Part shown: positions 1-7,036 of the stretch, in pieces
Numbering within the stretch: the stretch's first letter is position 1
Layout of the letters: each line of letters begins with the position of its first letter
Source: a bacterium
Lineage (GTDB): Bacteria > Patescibacteriota > Minisyncoccia > UBA6257 > GWB1-50-10
Direction of reading: 5' to 3'
DNA length: 31,293 nt
NCBI GenBank assembly: GCA_021814835.1
Contig: JAKAHO010000003.1
Coordinates: 1-31,293, forward strand
The notes under the pieces: generated by a model
Database searches by the model: none
What the model was told of the DNA's origin: nothing
Seen by the model: only the letters and a program-made list of their open reading frames with translations
Translations under genes and position numbers: made by a program

Positions 1-56
1 AACATCTCTATCGGAATTCATAAAAACAAAATAGTCGAAAATAAATAAACAATAAA

Positions 57-70
57 CTTCTAACGGGATG
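57..70 (+). promoter_or_regulatory. 3' arm of start-codon hairpin element (copy 1, cut by window edge)
   Basis: The bases CTTCTAACGGGATG end exactly on the start codon at 68. They match the 3' arm found before fmt, rplI, topA, the PilO-like gene, rsmE and murA. Complete copies are about 95-124 bp, so the matching 5' arm and leader start (ATGAATCCCGTTAGA-like) should lie just left of base 1. No 5' arm is visible in bases 1-56, which are AT-rich like the loop of other copies. Confidence 0.7.
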
Positions 71-481
71 CATACAAAAAACAAAAAAATGTGGGGGTAT
101 GTTGGCGGTGCGGTAGTAATTGCGGCGTTGATATTCTGGGGCGGCATGCAGTACGGACAAAGCAATGCGCAGTCTAGCACGCGCGGAAACTTCAGCGGAG
201 CGCGCACGGGGCGTCAGGGCGGGTTTATGAGCGGAGGTTTTGTGGGTGGAGAAGTGATAAGCGTGGACGATAAGAGCATCACGCTCAAAATGCAGGACGG
301 AAGCACGCGGTTTGTGTTCTTCTCTCCTTCAACGAAAATTTCGAAGTCGGTCGACGGCACAATTAGCGATGTGACTGCGGGCAAGCAGGTCGCGGTAACA
401 GGAACCGCAAACAGCGACGGCAGTGTGACGGCACAATCAATCCAGTTGCGCACGGATATGCCGCGTCCGAACGGCAGGTAA
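68..481 (+). CDS. Anchored protein with DUF5666-like domain
   Basis: A 137-residue protein. One hydrophobic segment near residues 10-28 should act as an uncleaved anchor or signal peptide. A Gly/Arg-rich linker (about 35-60) follows, then a small beta-rich domain (about 60-130) with the pattern V-I-S-V-D-D-K-S-I-T-L-K and D-V-T-A-G-K-Q-V-A-V-T-G. That pattern resembles DUF5666 (OB-like fold), found in exported bacterial proteins of unknown role. The start at 68 is fixed by the conserved TAACGGGATG end of the hairpin element, and no Shine-Dalgarno is present. A bidirectional terminator follows. Function is unknown; the domain call is by eye. Confidence 0.75.
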   Translation: MHTKNKKMWGYVGGAVVIAALIFWGGMQYGQSNAQSSTRGNFSGARTGRQGGFMSGGFVGGEVISVDDKSITLKMQDGSTRFVFFSPSTKISKSVDGTISDVTAGKQVAVTGTANSDGSVTAQSIQLRTDMPRPNGR

Positions 482-492
482 TGCCAAGAAAT

Positions 493-523
493 AAAAAACC
501 CGCGAAATATTCGCGGGTTTTTT
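493..523. terminator. Bidirectional intrinsic terminator
   Basis: The stem CCCGCGA/TCGCGGG (499-517) is flanked by A6 on the left and T6 on the right. It can end both the gene at 68-481 and the convergent DoxX gene. Confidence 0.85.
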
Positions 524-533
524 ATTAATTATA

Positions 534-986
534 CTATACCAGTTTCCCGAATCCGCGCTTCTTGAGCATTCCATCAAGTCCGAAATACTCGCCCGCGTGT
601 GTCGCAAAGAGTATCAAGAATACGAGGAAATAGATTACGTGCTCATCCACGAGGTAGCTCGTCTTGCTCACAAATGGGAATGTAAGCACGGGGAAATAGT
701 AGAGCGTCATAAGCGTCATTCCGCCAAGGGACGCCCAGCGGACAAAGAAACCCGTGAGGAGTGCGAGACCGATAAGCAACAAGCCCCATTCGTTCAAAAA
801 TGATACCCAACCTGCGTTTTGCGCGCTTCCGAACCACTGATACAGTGGCGCGAACGTTTTAGCGCTATTCAGATATCCTGCCGCGGACCAGTTCGGCGTA
901 AGGACTTTGACCACCCCCGTATAAAAGAAGATGACTCCGAGGGAGAGTCGCATCAGCAACATGGGTGCGTTGATGTTCTTATTCAT
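534..986 (-). CDS. DoxX family membrane protein
   Basis: A 150-residue protein with four hydrophobic segments. The N-terminal pattern L-M-R-L-S-L-G-V-I-F-F-Y-T-G-V-V-K is typical of the DoxX/TQO small-subunit family. The middle motif W-A-S-L-G-G-M-T-L-M and the C-terminal H-V-I-Y-F-L-V-F-L-I-L also fit. DoxX-like proteins are inner-membrane proteins linked to quinone or thiol redox stress in some bacteria; the role here is unknown. On the minus strand a TATAAT box at 1001-996 ends 9 nt before the ATG, so the leader is very short. It diverges from the EamA gene. Confidence 0.8.
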   Translation of the reverse strand: MNKNINAPMLLMRLSLGVIFFYTGVVKVLTPNWSAAGYLNSAKTFAPLYQWFGSAQNAGWVSFLNEWGLLLIGLALLTGFFVRWASLGGMTLMTLYYFPVLTFPFVSKTSYLVDEHVIYFLVFLILFATHAGEYFGLDGMLKKRGFGKLV

Positions 987-995
987 ATTGAATTC

Positions 996-1041
996 ATTAT
1001 ATCAAAACATAACCATTGGAAGTGGGAGGGAAGGGTATAAT
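996..1041. promoter_or_regulatory. Divergent promoter pair (DoxX gene and EamA gene)
   Basis: TATAAT at 1001-996 (minus) ends 9 nt before the DoxX ATG at 986. TATAAT at 1036-1041 (plus) ends 6 nt before the ATG at 1048. With the usual 6-7 nt from -10 to the start site, the plus-strand mRNA should begin at or next to the A of ATG. Confidence 0.7.
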
Positions 1042-1047
1042 TGAGAT

Positions 1048-1950
1048 ATGTCATGGCTTTTATTGGCACTTCTTGCTCCCGCCCTTTACTCAGTATCAAG
1101 TTTCATCGATAAGTACGTTATTGAACAAAAAGTGAAGAGTTTTGCCACACTCACCATTCTCGGCGGGTGCGTAGCATTGCCGTTTGCGCTCGGTATTTTC
1201 GCTGTCCGCGGTTTTACCGTCTATCCGCTCGAGCAAACCATTCTCATTCTCCTCGCGGGCATTGGTATGGAACTTTCGCTCCTGCCGCACTATAAGGCAA
1301 TTTCCTTGGACGATATATCGACCGTTACGCCCGTGTTTCAGATTATTCCCGTTTTTGTGCTTATCCTCTCGTACGTATTTTTGGGCGAACAGCTTACTGC
1401 GGAACAGTTCATTGGCTTCTGGATAGTTATCACGGGCGCCTTCCTTCTCTCGCGGGATAAACCAAACGGCACAATTTTTGCAATCAAAAAATCATTCGGC
1501 TGGGTAATGCTTGCAGGCATTCTCTGGGCTGTTCCCGCGATTATCTTTAAGTTCGTTACTGTTCAGCAGGGCTTCTGGGACGCGCTCGCGTACGAGTTTC
1601 TTGGGGTTTCAATCGGCGCGTTCATCCTTTTCCTTATTCCGAGGTTCGGCAAAGGATTTATTTATGACGTGAGAAATGTGAGCGGCGGCGTCTGGGGAAT
1701 CCTCCTCTCAAATGAATTCATTTATCTTATTGGGCGACTCTTCGGGTTTTATGCGATTGCGGTTGCTCCTGCGATAGCGCTCGTGTCGGCGTTGAACGGT
1801 ACAATGCCGTTATTCACGCTCGTATTCGGCATTATTCTCTCGGTCTGGTTCCCGTACATTGTGAAAGAGGACATCAGGAAGGCGGTGGTGGCGCATAAAC
1901 TTGTGGCAATTCTCCTTATAGGCGCCGGAATGTGGCTCATAAATGCCTGA
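1048..1950 (+). CDS. EamA/DMT family permease
   Basis: A 300-residue, very hydrophobic protein with about ten membrane segments in two halves, as in the drug/metabolite transporter (EamA) superfamily. The end of each half keeps the family pattern: F-L-G-E-Q-L-T-A-E-Q-F-I-G at about 113-125, and a second half starting near residue 145. The substrate cannot be read from sequence; relatives export amino acids, sugars or nucleotide derivatives. The start follows a TATAAT box by 6 nt (leaderless). The next gene starts 18 nt after the stop but has its own -10. Confidence 0.8.
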   Translation: MSWLLLALLAPALYSVSSFIDKYVIEQKVKSFATLTILGGCVALPFALGIFAVRGFTVYPLEQTILILLAGIGMELSLLPHYKAISLDDISTVTPVFQIIPVFVLILSYVFLGEQLTAEQFIGFWIVITGAFLLSRDKPNGTIFAIKKSFGWVMLAGILWAVPAIIFKFVTVQQGFWDALAYEFLGVSIGAFILFLIPRFGKGFIYDVRNVSGGVWGILLSNEFIYLIGRLFGFYAIAVAPAIALVSALNGTMPLFTLVFGIILSVWFPYIVKEDIRKAVVAHKLVAILLIGAGMWLINA

Positions 1951-1968
1951 AGGTGGTATGCTAAAGGT

Positions 1969-3090
1969 ATGAAAAAGTTCGTAATATTGTGGGTCATTGC
2001 GGCGTTCGTGCCCGTCGTAGCACTTGCCGCGTACGTGGGGGCAGGAGACAACGTCTCAACTCCTGCGGTGCCTATCGCGCAGAATGTCTATCTTGCGGGG
2101 GGAACGGTGAATGTTTCCAATTCCGTAGCAGGGGATGTGATTGCGGTGGGTGGTAATGTCTTTATCTCAGGCAAAGTGGATAAGGATATTATGGCTGCTG
2201 GCGGTACGGTGAATGTCATCGGCGGGTCTGCGGAAGACATCCGCGTGGCAGGCGGCAACATCACTATTAGTGGAAAAGTAAACGGTGAAATTGCGGCGGC
2301 AGGCGGTCAGCTTACCGTGACTCCCGAAACGACTGTTGCGAAAGATTCTTATCTCTTCGGCGGCCTCGTCGTTTTCTCGGGATTGGAAAACGGCAATCTT
2401 ACGATTGCGGGTTCTGATGTGCGCATCGACGGCACGGTAAATGGCAACGTGAAGATTAAACATGCTGAAAAGGTATCATTCGGTCCTAACGCAAATATAA
2501 AAGGCACGATTGAATACTCAGCGCCCCAGGAGGCAACGAAAGATGACGGCACACAGCTCGCATCAGCGCCCGTGTTTACGAAAGTTGAAAGTCTAAGAGA
2601 TGGAATGCGCCCGAAGTTGTTCGCGGCGTTTGCGGGTGTAGCATTCACATTAAAAATGATTGCGATTCTCGCGGCGGCGTATCTCTTGTGGTTCCTCCGT
2701 CGTAAAGAAGTGACTGCGGCAATCGCGAGCGTGCATACGCATTTCTGGGGGAGGTTGCTTGCGGGATTTGGAGTATTGGTACTCGCCCCCATTGCAGGAG
2801 TCATTCTCCTCACGACCATTATCGGTTGGGTTCCGGGAATGGTTATCCTTGCCCTCTACTGCATCTTGCTCACGCTCTCTGCTCCCGTTTCAGTTATTAT
2901 TACCTCGTCATTCATTATGACGGTGTTCAAGAAAGGCCACTCTGACCTCAAGTGGTACCATCTCCTGGGTAGTGCGATTATCCTTGGCTTCCTCGCGTTC
3001 ATTCCGGTTGTGGGATGGCTCGCGTATTTCATAATCTATCTTGTTTCCCTCGGTGCGGTGGCGGGAGTTATGAAATCAAAGTTAGCGTAA
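1969..3090 (+). CDS. Bactofilin-like beta-helix membrane protein
   Basis: A 373-residue protein. Residues 1-21 form a signal peptide. About 35-165 is a right-handed beta-helix built of short repeats (A-G-G-T-V-N-V, V-G-G-N-V-F-I-S-G-K-V, A-G-G-N-I-T-I-S-G-K-V-N-G), as in bactofilin or polymer-forming cytoskeletal proteins. A charged linker and about five membrane helices (215-370) follow. The signal peptide places the beta-helix outside the cytoplasmic membrane, unlike classical cytoplasmic bactofilins. The box TATGCT at 1957-1962 ends 6 nt before ATG. Role unknown; cell-surface scaffold is a guess. Confidence 0.75.
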   Translation: MKKFVILWVIAAFVPVVALAAYVGAGDNVSTPAVPIAQNVYLAGGTVNVSNSVAGDVIAVGGNVFISGKVDKDIMAAGGTVNVIGGSAEDIRVAGGNITISGKVNGEIAAAGGQLTVTPETTVAKDSYLFGGLVVFSGLENGNLTIAGSDVRIDGTVNGNVKIKHAEKVSFGPNANIKGTIEYSAPQEATKDDGTQLASAPVFTKVESLRDGMRPKLFAAFAGVAFTLKMIAILAAAYLLWFLRRKEVTAAIASVHTHFWGRLLAGFGVLVLAPIAGVILLTTIIGWVPGMVILALYCILLTLSAPVSVIITSSFIMTVFKKGHSDLKWYHLLGSAIILGFLAFIPVVGWLAYFIIYLVSLGAVAGVMKSKLA

Positions 3091-3106
3091 TCTAAAGCAT
3101 AGATAA

Positions 3107-3137
3107 AAATATCCGCCTATTGAGGCGGGTATTTTTA
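3107..3137. terminator. Bidirectional intrinsic terminator
   Basis: The stem CCGCC/GGCGG (about 3113-3128) has A-rich and T-rich flanks. It lies between the convergent gene ends at 3090 and 3140. Confidence 0.8.
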
Positions 3138-3139
3138 TA

Positions 3140-3946
3140 TTACGCGTTTATATTTCTATTCTTCTCGGCTTCAGCGAACAACTCCTCATTCGTGTATTTC
3201 TTTCGTTCAATTTTGGTGAACGCGTCTTCAAGGTTTCCATTGCCTGCGGGGCGAATCATCCTCACCCAATCAAGCCTGTTCGATAATTCTGCGCCCTTAT
3301 CATTCGGGTTCTCGCGGGTGTAATGCAGTATCGAGCAGTTGGGGATACGCGCCCATGCTTCCTGGCTCAACAATAGCTCGTTGCTCTTTTGCAGCGACAT
3401 TCTCTCAAGCATTATTCTGAAGCCCCTCATCACGTGGCCGTGGCAGACAATAATTACATTCTTCCCGTCGCACTCGCGTGCGAGCGTGCCAAGTACGATT
3501 TTAATGCGTTCGCATACGTCAGCCATGCTCTCGCCCTGAGGCGGGCGATAGAGAAACGGCTGTGTGTTGTAGAATTTCTGCTGGTCGGCATACTGCGCAT
3601 CTCTTTTCGACGGCGCCATCGTGTTGAAGAGTCCCGCATCTCTTTCCCGGGTATTGAAATCAATCATCCAGAGGGCATTCTTAATATCCAAATGCGCCGC
3701 AGTCTGCATTGCGCGGACGTTATTCGATACAAGCATTCTGTCGAACGCCACAAAGTGGTTATCTTTCAGGTATTGTCCCGCTTTCTTTGCCTGCGTTACA
3801 CCAAGCTCCGTGAGCTTGTATTGGGATTCGTGGAGGTCAAGAAACTCATCTGAAAAAAATGATTCGTTATTAGTTGTCTCAAACTGACGCCGTACGAGGT
3901 TTCCCTCGGATTGACCGTGTCGCACCAGAAACAGATTTTTCGGCAT
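3140..3946 (-). CDS. Histidine phosphatase (phosphoglycerate mutase-like)
   Basis: A 268-residue protein. L-F-L-V-R-H-G-Q-S-E-G-N near the N-terminus holds the phospho-accepting His10 in the RHG motif of the histidine phosphatase superfamily. The second catalytic His is in V-I-I-V-C-H-G-H-V-M-R-G. The substrate is not predictable; cofactor-dependent mutase, sugar or nucleotide phosphatase are all possible. The ORF stays open upstream to a TTG at 3988, and another ATG lies at 3952. A minus-strand TATAAC at 3961-3956 makes the ATG at 3946 (9 nt away) the best leaderless start. Confidence 0.8.
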   Translation of the reverse strand: MPKNLFLVRHGQSEGNLVRRQFETTNNESFFSDEFLDLHESQYKLTELGVTQAKKAGQYLKDNHFVAFDRMLVSNNVRAMQTAAHLDIKNALWMIDFNTRERDAGLFNTMAPSKRDAQYADQQKFYNTQPFLYRPPQGESMADVCERIKIVLGTLARECDGKNVIIVCHGHVMRGFRIMLERMSLQKSNELLLSQEAWARIPNCSILHYTRENPNDKGAELSNRLDWVRMIRPAGNGNLEDAFTKIERKKYTNEELFAEAEKNRNINA

Positions 3947-3994
3947 CGCCATATCGTTATAGTAACGCAACTCAGAAAAAGTGACCAATAGTAT

Positions 3995-4034
3995 AAAAAA
4001 TCGCGCCTAAGCGCGAATTTTTTGTTGGCTGCAG
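3995..4034 (-). repeat. Copy of tRNA-Gln 3' tail plus its terminator
   Basis: Read on the minus strand, TCTGCAGCCA runs into an A-rich spacer and the hairpin TCGCGC-TTAG-GCGCGA with a T-run (stem 4001-4016). This is nearly the same as the tRNA-Gln end (TCCCGCAGCCA) and terminator at 5525-5568. It acts as terminator for the 4085-5275 gene and looks like the far boundary of a duplication or insertion at tRNA-Gln. Confidence 0.7.
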
Positions 4035-4084
4035 ACCCGCCCAAGGACCGGAAATGAAATATATCTTGGATATTGTTGATTTTG

Positions 4085-5275
4085 CTAACCAGGAATTGGG
4101 AAAAAGGTTTTTTGAATAAAATCGGCAATAAACCCTCCCTCACTTTGGCCGAAATAGCCCTGCTGATCATTTTCCAATGAATGTCCGGTAGGGTAATTTC
4201 CATATACTAGACTGACCTCGTTTTGATTTTCGGGAATTTGGAAAATGAATCTAATTGATAAAGATTTAATGTTGTAACCAGCAGATTGGTTTGCGTCAAT
4301 CCTAGGAGCCAAAAGAGGCGATCCAGATGTTGAGTTGGCGGCATAAACGACCTGGAGGATATTTAATGGTATTTCCGAATTCGGCGGTTGAGTAGTTGAT
4401 GACGCATAATCTATTCGCAGATCGACTACGGCCAGCGCAGGAGTATATGAGAGAATGCCCGATTGTATGACCGACCCCTCGTTGTAGCAGGTTCCGTTGC
4501 TTCCCGATTCTAAAATGGGAGGGATGTATATATATGTAGAATCTCCGAGATATGAACAAGAAGAGGCGTTATGTATTCCTCCTTCTATTTTTAAAATTTT
4601 AGTTATCGTGAATTTATAATTTGGGAAATTTTGCAGGATAAATGCCGCATTAGGGTCTATTTCTGTAACCGAGTTTGCCGCAATTCCGGTTATACTAACC
4701 ATTTGATTCGGAGGGTTGTTTGAGGACACATTCGAAACACAAAACAACCCATGTCCCTTGATGTTGTAAAGGTAGCCCGCCTTATTCTCGTAAATAGTGC
4801 AGTAACTAAGTTGCATCGATACAATTTCTCCAACCTTGAGGCCATTAGCGACCGCGTTGGTGCCAATGACATAAACCTCTTTACCAGCAAGACCGCTCAT
4901 GTCAGGTTGGTCATTAATAGGTTTAGTTGATAAAACTTTAATGAGAAAGGTTTTATTACTTAACAATGAATATCGAACATCAATATCGTTGGTCGCCACG
5001 CTAGCCGGAACATCAAGATTTTTAATAACCGCACTAAGGAGCGTCTTTGAATTTTCCGGAAACGGATTTAGTAATAATGGGGACGTACTCGGAGTTATCG
5101 CGATTGAGCTGGTCGATGCTAAGTTAGGACTTGATGTCGCTATTGCGCCGTCGATGGAGGAGTAATTTTCTTTGAATTTCGTTCCCAACATCACGAATAG
5201 AAAAATTCCTCCTGCAAACAAAATACTAACCACAACGAATAGGATGATATTTGGCGTGAATCCCTTTCGCATCAT
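4085..5275 (-). CDS. Orphan anchored extracellular protein
   Basis: A 396-residue protein that I do not recognise. It begins M-M-R-K-G-F-T-P-N, then has a membrane anchor at about 9-30 (IILFVVVSILFAGGIFLFVM). A Ser/Thr-rich outer part of about 360 residues follows, with several Cys and many Asn and Ser. Its codons are clearly AT-richer than its neighbours. It lies between two copies of the tRNA-Gln 3' tail and terminator, which suggests acquisition. The ORF is open upstream to 5683 through the tRNA; the start at 5275 is chosen because a TACAAT box at 5288-5283 ends 7 nt before it. An alternative ATG is at 5284. Confidence 0.65.
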   Translation of the reverse strand: MMRKGFTPNIILFVVVSILFAGGIFLFVMLGTKFKENYSSIDGAIATSSPNLASTSSIAITPSTSPLLLNPFPENSKTLLSAVIKNLDVPASVATNDIDVRYSLLSNKTFLIKVLSTKPINDQPDMSGLAGKEVYVIGTNAVANGLKVGEIVSMQLSYCTIYENKAGYLYNIKGHGLFCVSNVSSNNPPNQMVSITGIAANSVTEIDPNAAFILQNFPNYKFTITKILKIEGGIHNASSCSYLGDSTYIYIPPILESGSNGTCYNEGSVIQSGILSYTPALAVVDLRIDYASSTTQPPNSEIPLNILQVVYAANSTSGSPLLAPRIDANQSAGYNIKSLSIRFIFQIPENQNEVSLVYGNYPTGHSLENDQQGYFGQSEGGFIADFIQKTFFPIPG

Positions 5276-5282
5276 TCTACTC

Positions 5283-5288
5283 ATTGTA
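5283..5288 (-). promoter_or_regulatory. -10 box inside decayed tRNA T-arm
   Basis: TACAAT on the minus strand ends 7 nt before the ATG at 5275. It overlaps the degenerate end of the tRNA-Gln-like pseudogene, so this promoter may have arisen from tRNA-derived sequence. Confidence 0.5.
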
Positions 5289-5290
5289 TC

Positions 5291-5332
5291 AAACCCAAGA
5301 CTAGTGGATTTAGAGTCCACTGTCCTATGGTC
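5291..5332 (-). pseudogene. tRNA-Gln-like fragment with CUA in the anticodon position
   Basis: The minus strand reads AGGACAGTGGACTCTAAATC and continues CCACTAGTCTTGG. This matches the D-arm end, anticodon arm and variable region of the intact tRNA-Gln (5558-5631), except that the anticodon CTG is CTA. No acceptor stem can be formed and the T-arm has decayed. It is most simply a broken duplicate, not a working amber suppressor. Confidence 0.75.
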
Positions 5333-5371
5333 AAGCGGAGTGAGTGAAACTGAAAGGCGGTTGCTTCCGTT

Positions 5372-5521
5372 TTTTGCTGCGGGATTTGGAAATCGAACGT
5401 CGTTCGCGCGCAACACGCTCACTCTCTCAAAACCCTCGGTTTTGAGTCCGCTTCGCTCATTCCGACACAGGAGGACGTTCCGCTTCCTCCCGACCCCTCC
5501 TCCTGTTCGAATCCACCCACA
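5372..5521 (-). repeat. tRNA-tail module, copy at tRNA-Gln
   Basis: The module lies just beyond the tRNA-Gln terminator. On the minus strand it begins with antisense T-arm TGGATTCGAAC and continues AGGAGGAGGGGTCGGGAGG. Inner stems include GGAGGA/TCCTCC and CTCAAAACC/GGTTTTGAG. It ends GTTCGATTTCC...TCCCGCAGC, a copy of the tRNA-Gln T-arm and acceptor 3' strand. It has the same plan as the modules at 12895-13022 and 21173-21298 but a different sequence in the paired positions, which suggests a structured RNA. Confidence 0.65.
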
Positions 5522-5524
5522 GCA

Positions 5525-5556
5525 CGAAAAAATCGCGCCTAAGCGCGACTTTTTTA
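5525..5556 (-). terminator. tRNA-Gln terminator
   Basis: The stem TCGCGC/GCGCGA (5533-5548) has A6 and T6 flanks and directly follows the CCA of tRNA-Gln on the minus strand. A near-identical copy is at 3995-4023. Confidence 0.8.
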
Positions 5557-5557
5557 T

Positions 5558-5631
5558 TGGCTGCGGGACCTGGATTCGAACCAAGATTAGTGGATTCAGA
5601 GTCCACTGTCCTACCATTAGACGATCCCGCA
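5558..5631 (-). tRNA. tRNA-Gln (CTG)
   Basis: The minus strand folds as a full cloverleaf. The acceptor stem is TGCGGGA/TCCCGCA, the anticodon arm GTGGA-CTCTGAA-TCCAC (anticodon CTG), the T-loop GGTTCGAATCC, the discriminator G, and CCA is encoded. It is the only tRNA here with an encoded CCA. Its 3' tail is present in two further decayed copies downstream. Confidence 0.93.
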
Positions 5632-5701
5632 ATTGCGAAGCTATTGTGCCATACTCGAAGGACTTTTTCAATTCCCCACGCATAAAGGATATACTCTCTA
5701 T

Positions 5702-5953
5702 GTGGCCTATTTCGTCTATCTAATTGAGTGCGAGGGCGGGAGTATTTACACGGGGATTACTACCGATGTGAAGCGCAGGTTTGAGGAGCACGCCTCAAAG
5801 ACGGGCGCGAAGTATACTCGCGCGCACAAAGTGAAGAAGCTCCTGTATACCGAGAAGCACGCCAACCGCTCAAAAGCATCAAAACGAGAGGCGGAAATTA
5901 AGAGTTGGAAGAGGGGGCAGAAGCTAGAACTCGTGAAGCGGGGAAGGGCATAA
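5702..5953 (+). CDS. GIY-YIG nuclease-domain protein (UPF0213/YhbQ type)
   Basis: An 83-residue protein that is almost only the GIY-YIG domain: V-Y-L-I-E-C-E-G-G-S-I-Y-T-G-I-T-T-D-V-K-R-R-F-E-E-H at 4-29. The Tyr residues, the Arg of K-R-R-F and the Glu of K-R-E-A-E-I-K-S-W (about 65-73) are kept. Family members are small stand-alone proteins of uncertain role, some with nuclease activity. The start is GTG 5702: TATACT at 5690-5695 ends 6 nt before it, and the upstream extension would run into the tRNA. The gene diverges from tRNA-Gln. Confidence 0.85.
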   Translation: MAYFVYLIECEGGSIYTGITTDVKRRFEEHASKTGAKYTRAHKVKKLLYTEKHANRSKASKREAEIKSWKRGQKLELVKRGRA

Positions 5954-5973
5954 TTGTTTGCTATACTGAAGGT

Positions 5974-6372
5974 ATGTTAAAAGAATTCAAGCAATTCTTA
6001 CTGCGTGGAAACGTAGTAGACCTTGCTGTTGGTGTCGTAGTCGGTGCCGCGTTTGGGACGGTGGTGAACGCGCTTGTGAAGGATATTTTGACCCCGCTCA
6101 TCGCTGCGATTTATAAAGTGCCCGATTTTTCGGGGCTCACGTTCGCCGTTAACGGCAGTCAGTTTATGTACGGCGACTTTGTGAACGCCCTTATCTCGTT
6201 CTTGCTTGTCGCGACCGCAGTATTCTTCTTTATTGTGAAGCCGATGAATGTGCTGGTCTCGCGCGCCCGCAAGGAGCCGCCCGCAGACCCCACGACCAAG
6301 AAATGCCCCGAATGTATGAGTGAGATTCCCATTCAGGCGAAGCGTTGCGCGCATTGCACACAGCCCGTCTAA
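5974..6372 (+). CDS. mscL: Large-conductance mechanosensitive channel with C-terminal zinc ribbon
   Basis: A 132-residue protein. The N-terminus F-K-Q-F-L-L-R-G-N-V-V-D-L-A-V-G-V-V-V-G-A-A-F is the conserved MscL amphipathic helix and pore-lining TM1. TM2 is at about 70-92. The C-terminus carries four Cys (C111, C114, C125, C128) in a CxxC...CxxC zinc-ribbon arrangement instead of the usual charged helical bundle. MscL opens on membrane tension to release solutes during osmotic downshock. TATACT at 5962-5967 ends 6 nt before ATG (leaderless). The next gene follows after 6 nt and may be co-transcribed. Confidence 0.93.
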   Translation: MLKEFKQFLLRGNVVDLAVGVVVGAAFGTVVNALVKDILTPLIAAIYKVPDFSGLTFAVNGSQFMYGDFVNALISFLLVATAVFFFIVKPMNVLVSRARKEPPADPTTKKCPECMSEIPIQAKRCAHCTQPV

Positions 6373-6378
6373 TGAAAT

Positions 6379-7035
6379 ATGAAAAAATATTCAATTCTGG
6401 TCATTCTCCTCGTTATCGTCGTGGCACTTTTCGCGTTTGTCAGCACAAAAGCAAAGCCGAAGGTAATTACGAGCGACTACAAGAATGCAACGTATAAAAT
6501 TGACGGGCAGTTGATTACGCTCGTCGGCGGCAGAGCAGAAGAGCAGACCGCACCGAACTCATCCTCGAAAACAGTTACGCAGATTTTCGGAAACGAGGCG
6601 AGAGGCGACTTCAATAATGATGGGTTACAGGACGTGGCGTTTATTCTGACGCAGACAGGCGGAGGAAGCGGAACATTCTATTACGTAACGGTGGCATTAG
6701 GAACGCCGAGCGGATACTCTGGCACAAATTCTATTCTCCTTGGCGACAGAGTCGCACCGCAGACGACCGAGTTTAGAGACGGGGAGATTATCGTAAATTA
6801 CGCGGACCGCGCGCCCAAGGACCCGATGACCGTTCAGCCCTCAATCGGCGTAAGCAAGTATTTGAAAATGCAGGGTGCAAACCTCGTAGTATCAAGGGCA
6901 GTGGTGGGTGAGAATATGCGTTGTGGTGGGAATATGGTAGGCGCGCCGATTTGTTCAGATGGCTTGCATTGCGCGCCCGTTACGGGAGTGCGCTTGCCGT
7001 TCGGCGACGTAGGCGGTACGTGCGTGAAAAACTAA
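6379..7035 (+). CDS. Anchored exoprotein with VCBS/FG-GAP-like motif
   Basis: A 218-residue protein with an N-terminal hydrophobic anchor (about 4-22). G-D-F-N-N-D-G-L-Q-D-V-A-F (about 76-88) is the Asp/Asn-rich calcium-loop signature of FG-GAP/VCBS-type repeats. The C-terminal 40 residues carry four or more Cys (M-R-C-G-G-N, I-C-S-D-G-L-H-C, G-T-C), probably disulfide-bonded outside the cell. It begins 6 nt after mscL with no -10 box and ends 1 nt before alkD, so it is probably part of an mscL-alkD transcript. Function unknown. Confidence 0.7.
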   Translation: MKKYSILVILLVIVVALFAFVSTKAKPKVITSDYKNATYKIDGQLITLVGGRAEEQTAPNSSSKTVTQIFGNEARGDFNNDGLQDVAFILTQTGGGSGTFYYVTVALGTPSGYSGTNSILLGDRVAPQTTEFRDGEIIVNYADRAPKDPMTVQPSIGVSKYLKMQGANLVVSRAVVGENMRCGGNMVGAPICSDGLHCAPVTGVRLPFGDVGGTCVKN

Positions 7036-7036
7036 T

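Noticed and set aside
5291..5332. Functional amber suppressor tRNA
   Set aside because: No acceptor stem and a decayed T-arm; only the anticodon arm is intact.
5276..5683. Extension of the orphan gene to a 532-residue protein
   Set aside because: The extra part reads through tRNA-Gln, its terminator and the module. A -10 box at 5288-5283 supports the start at 5275.
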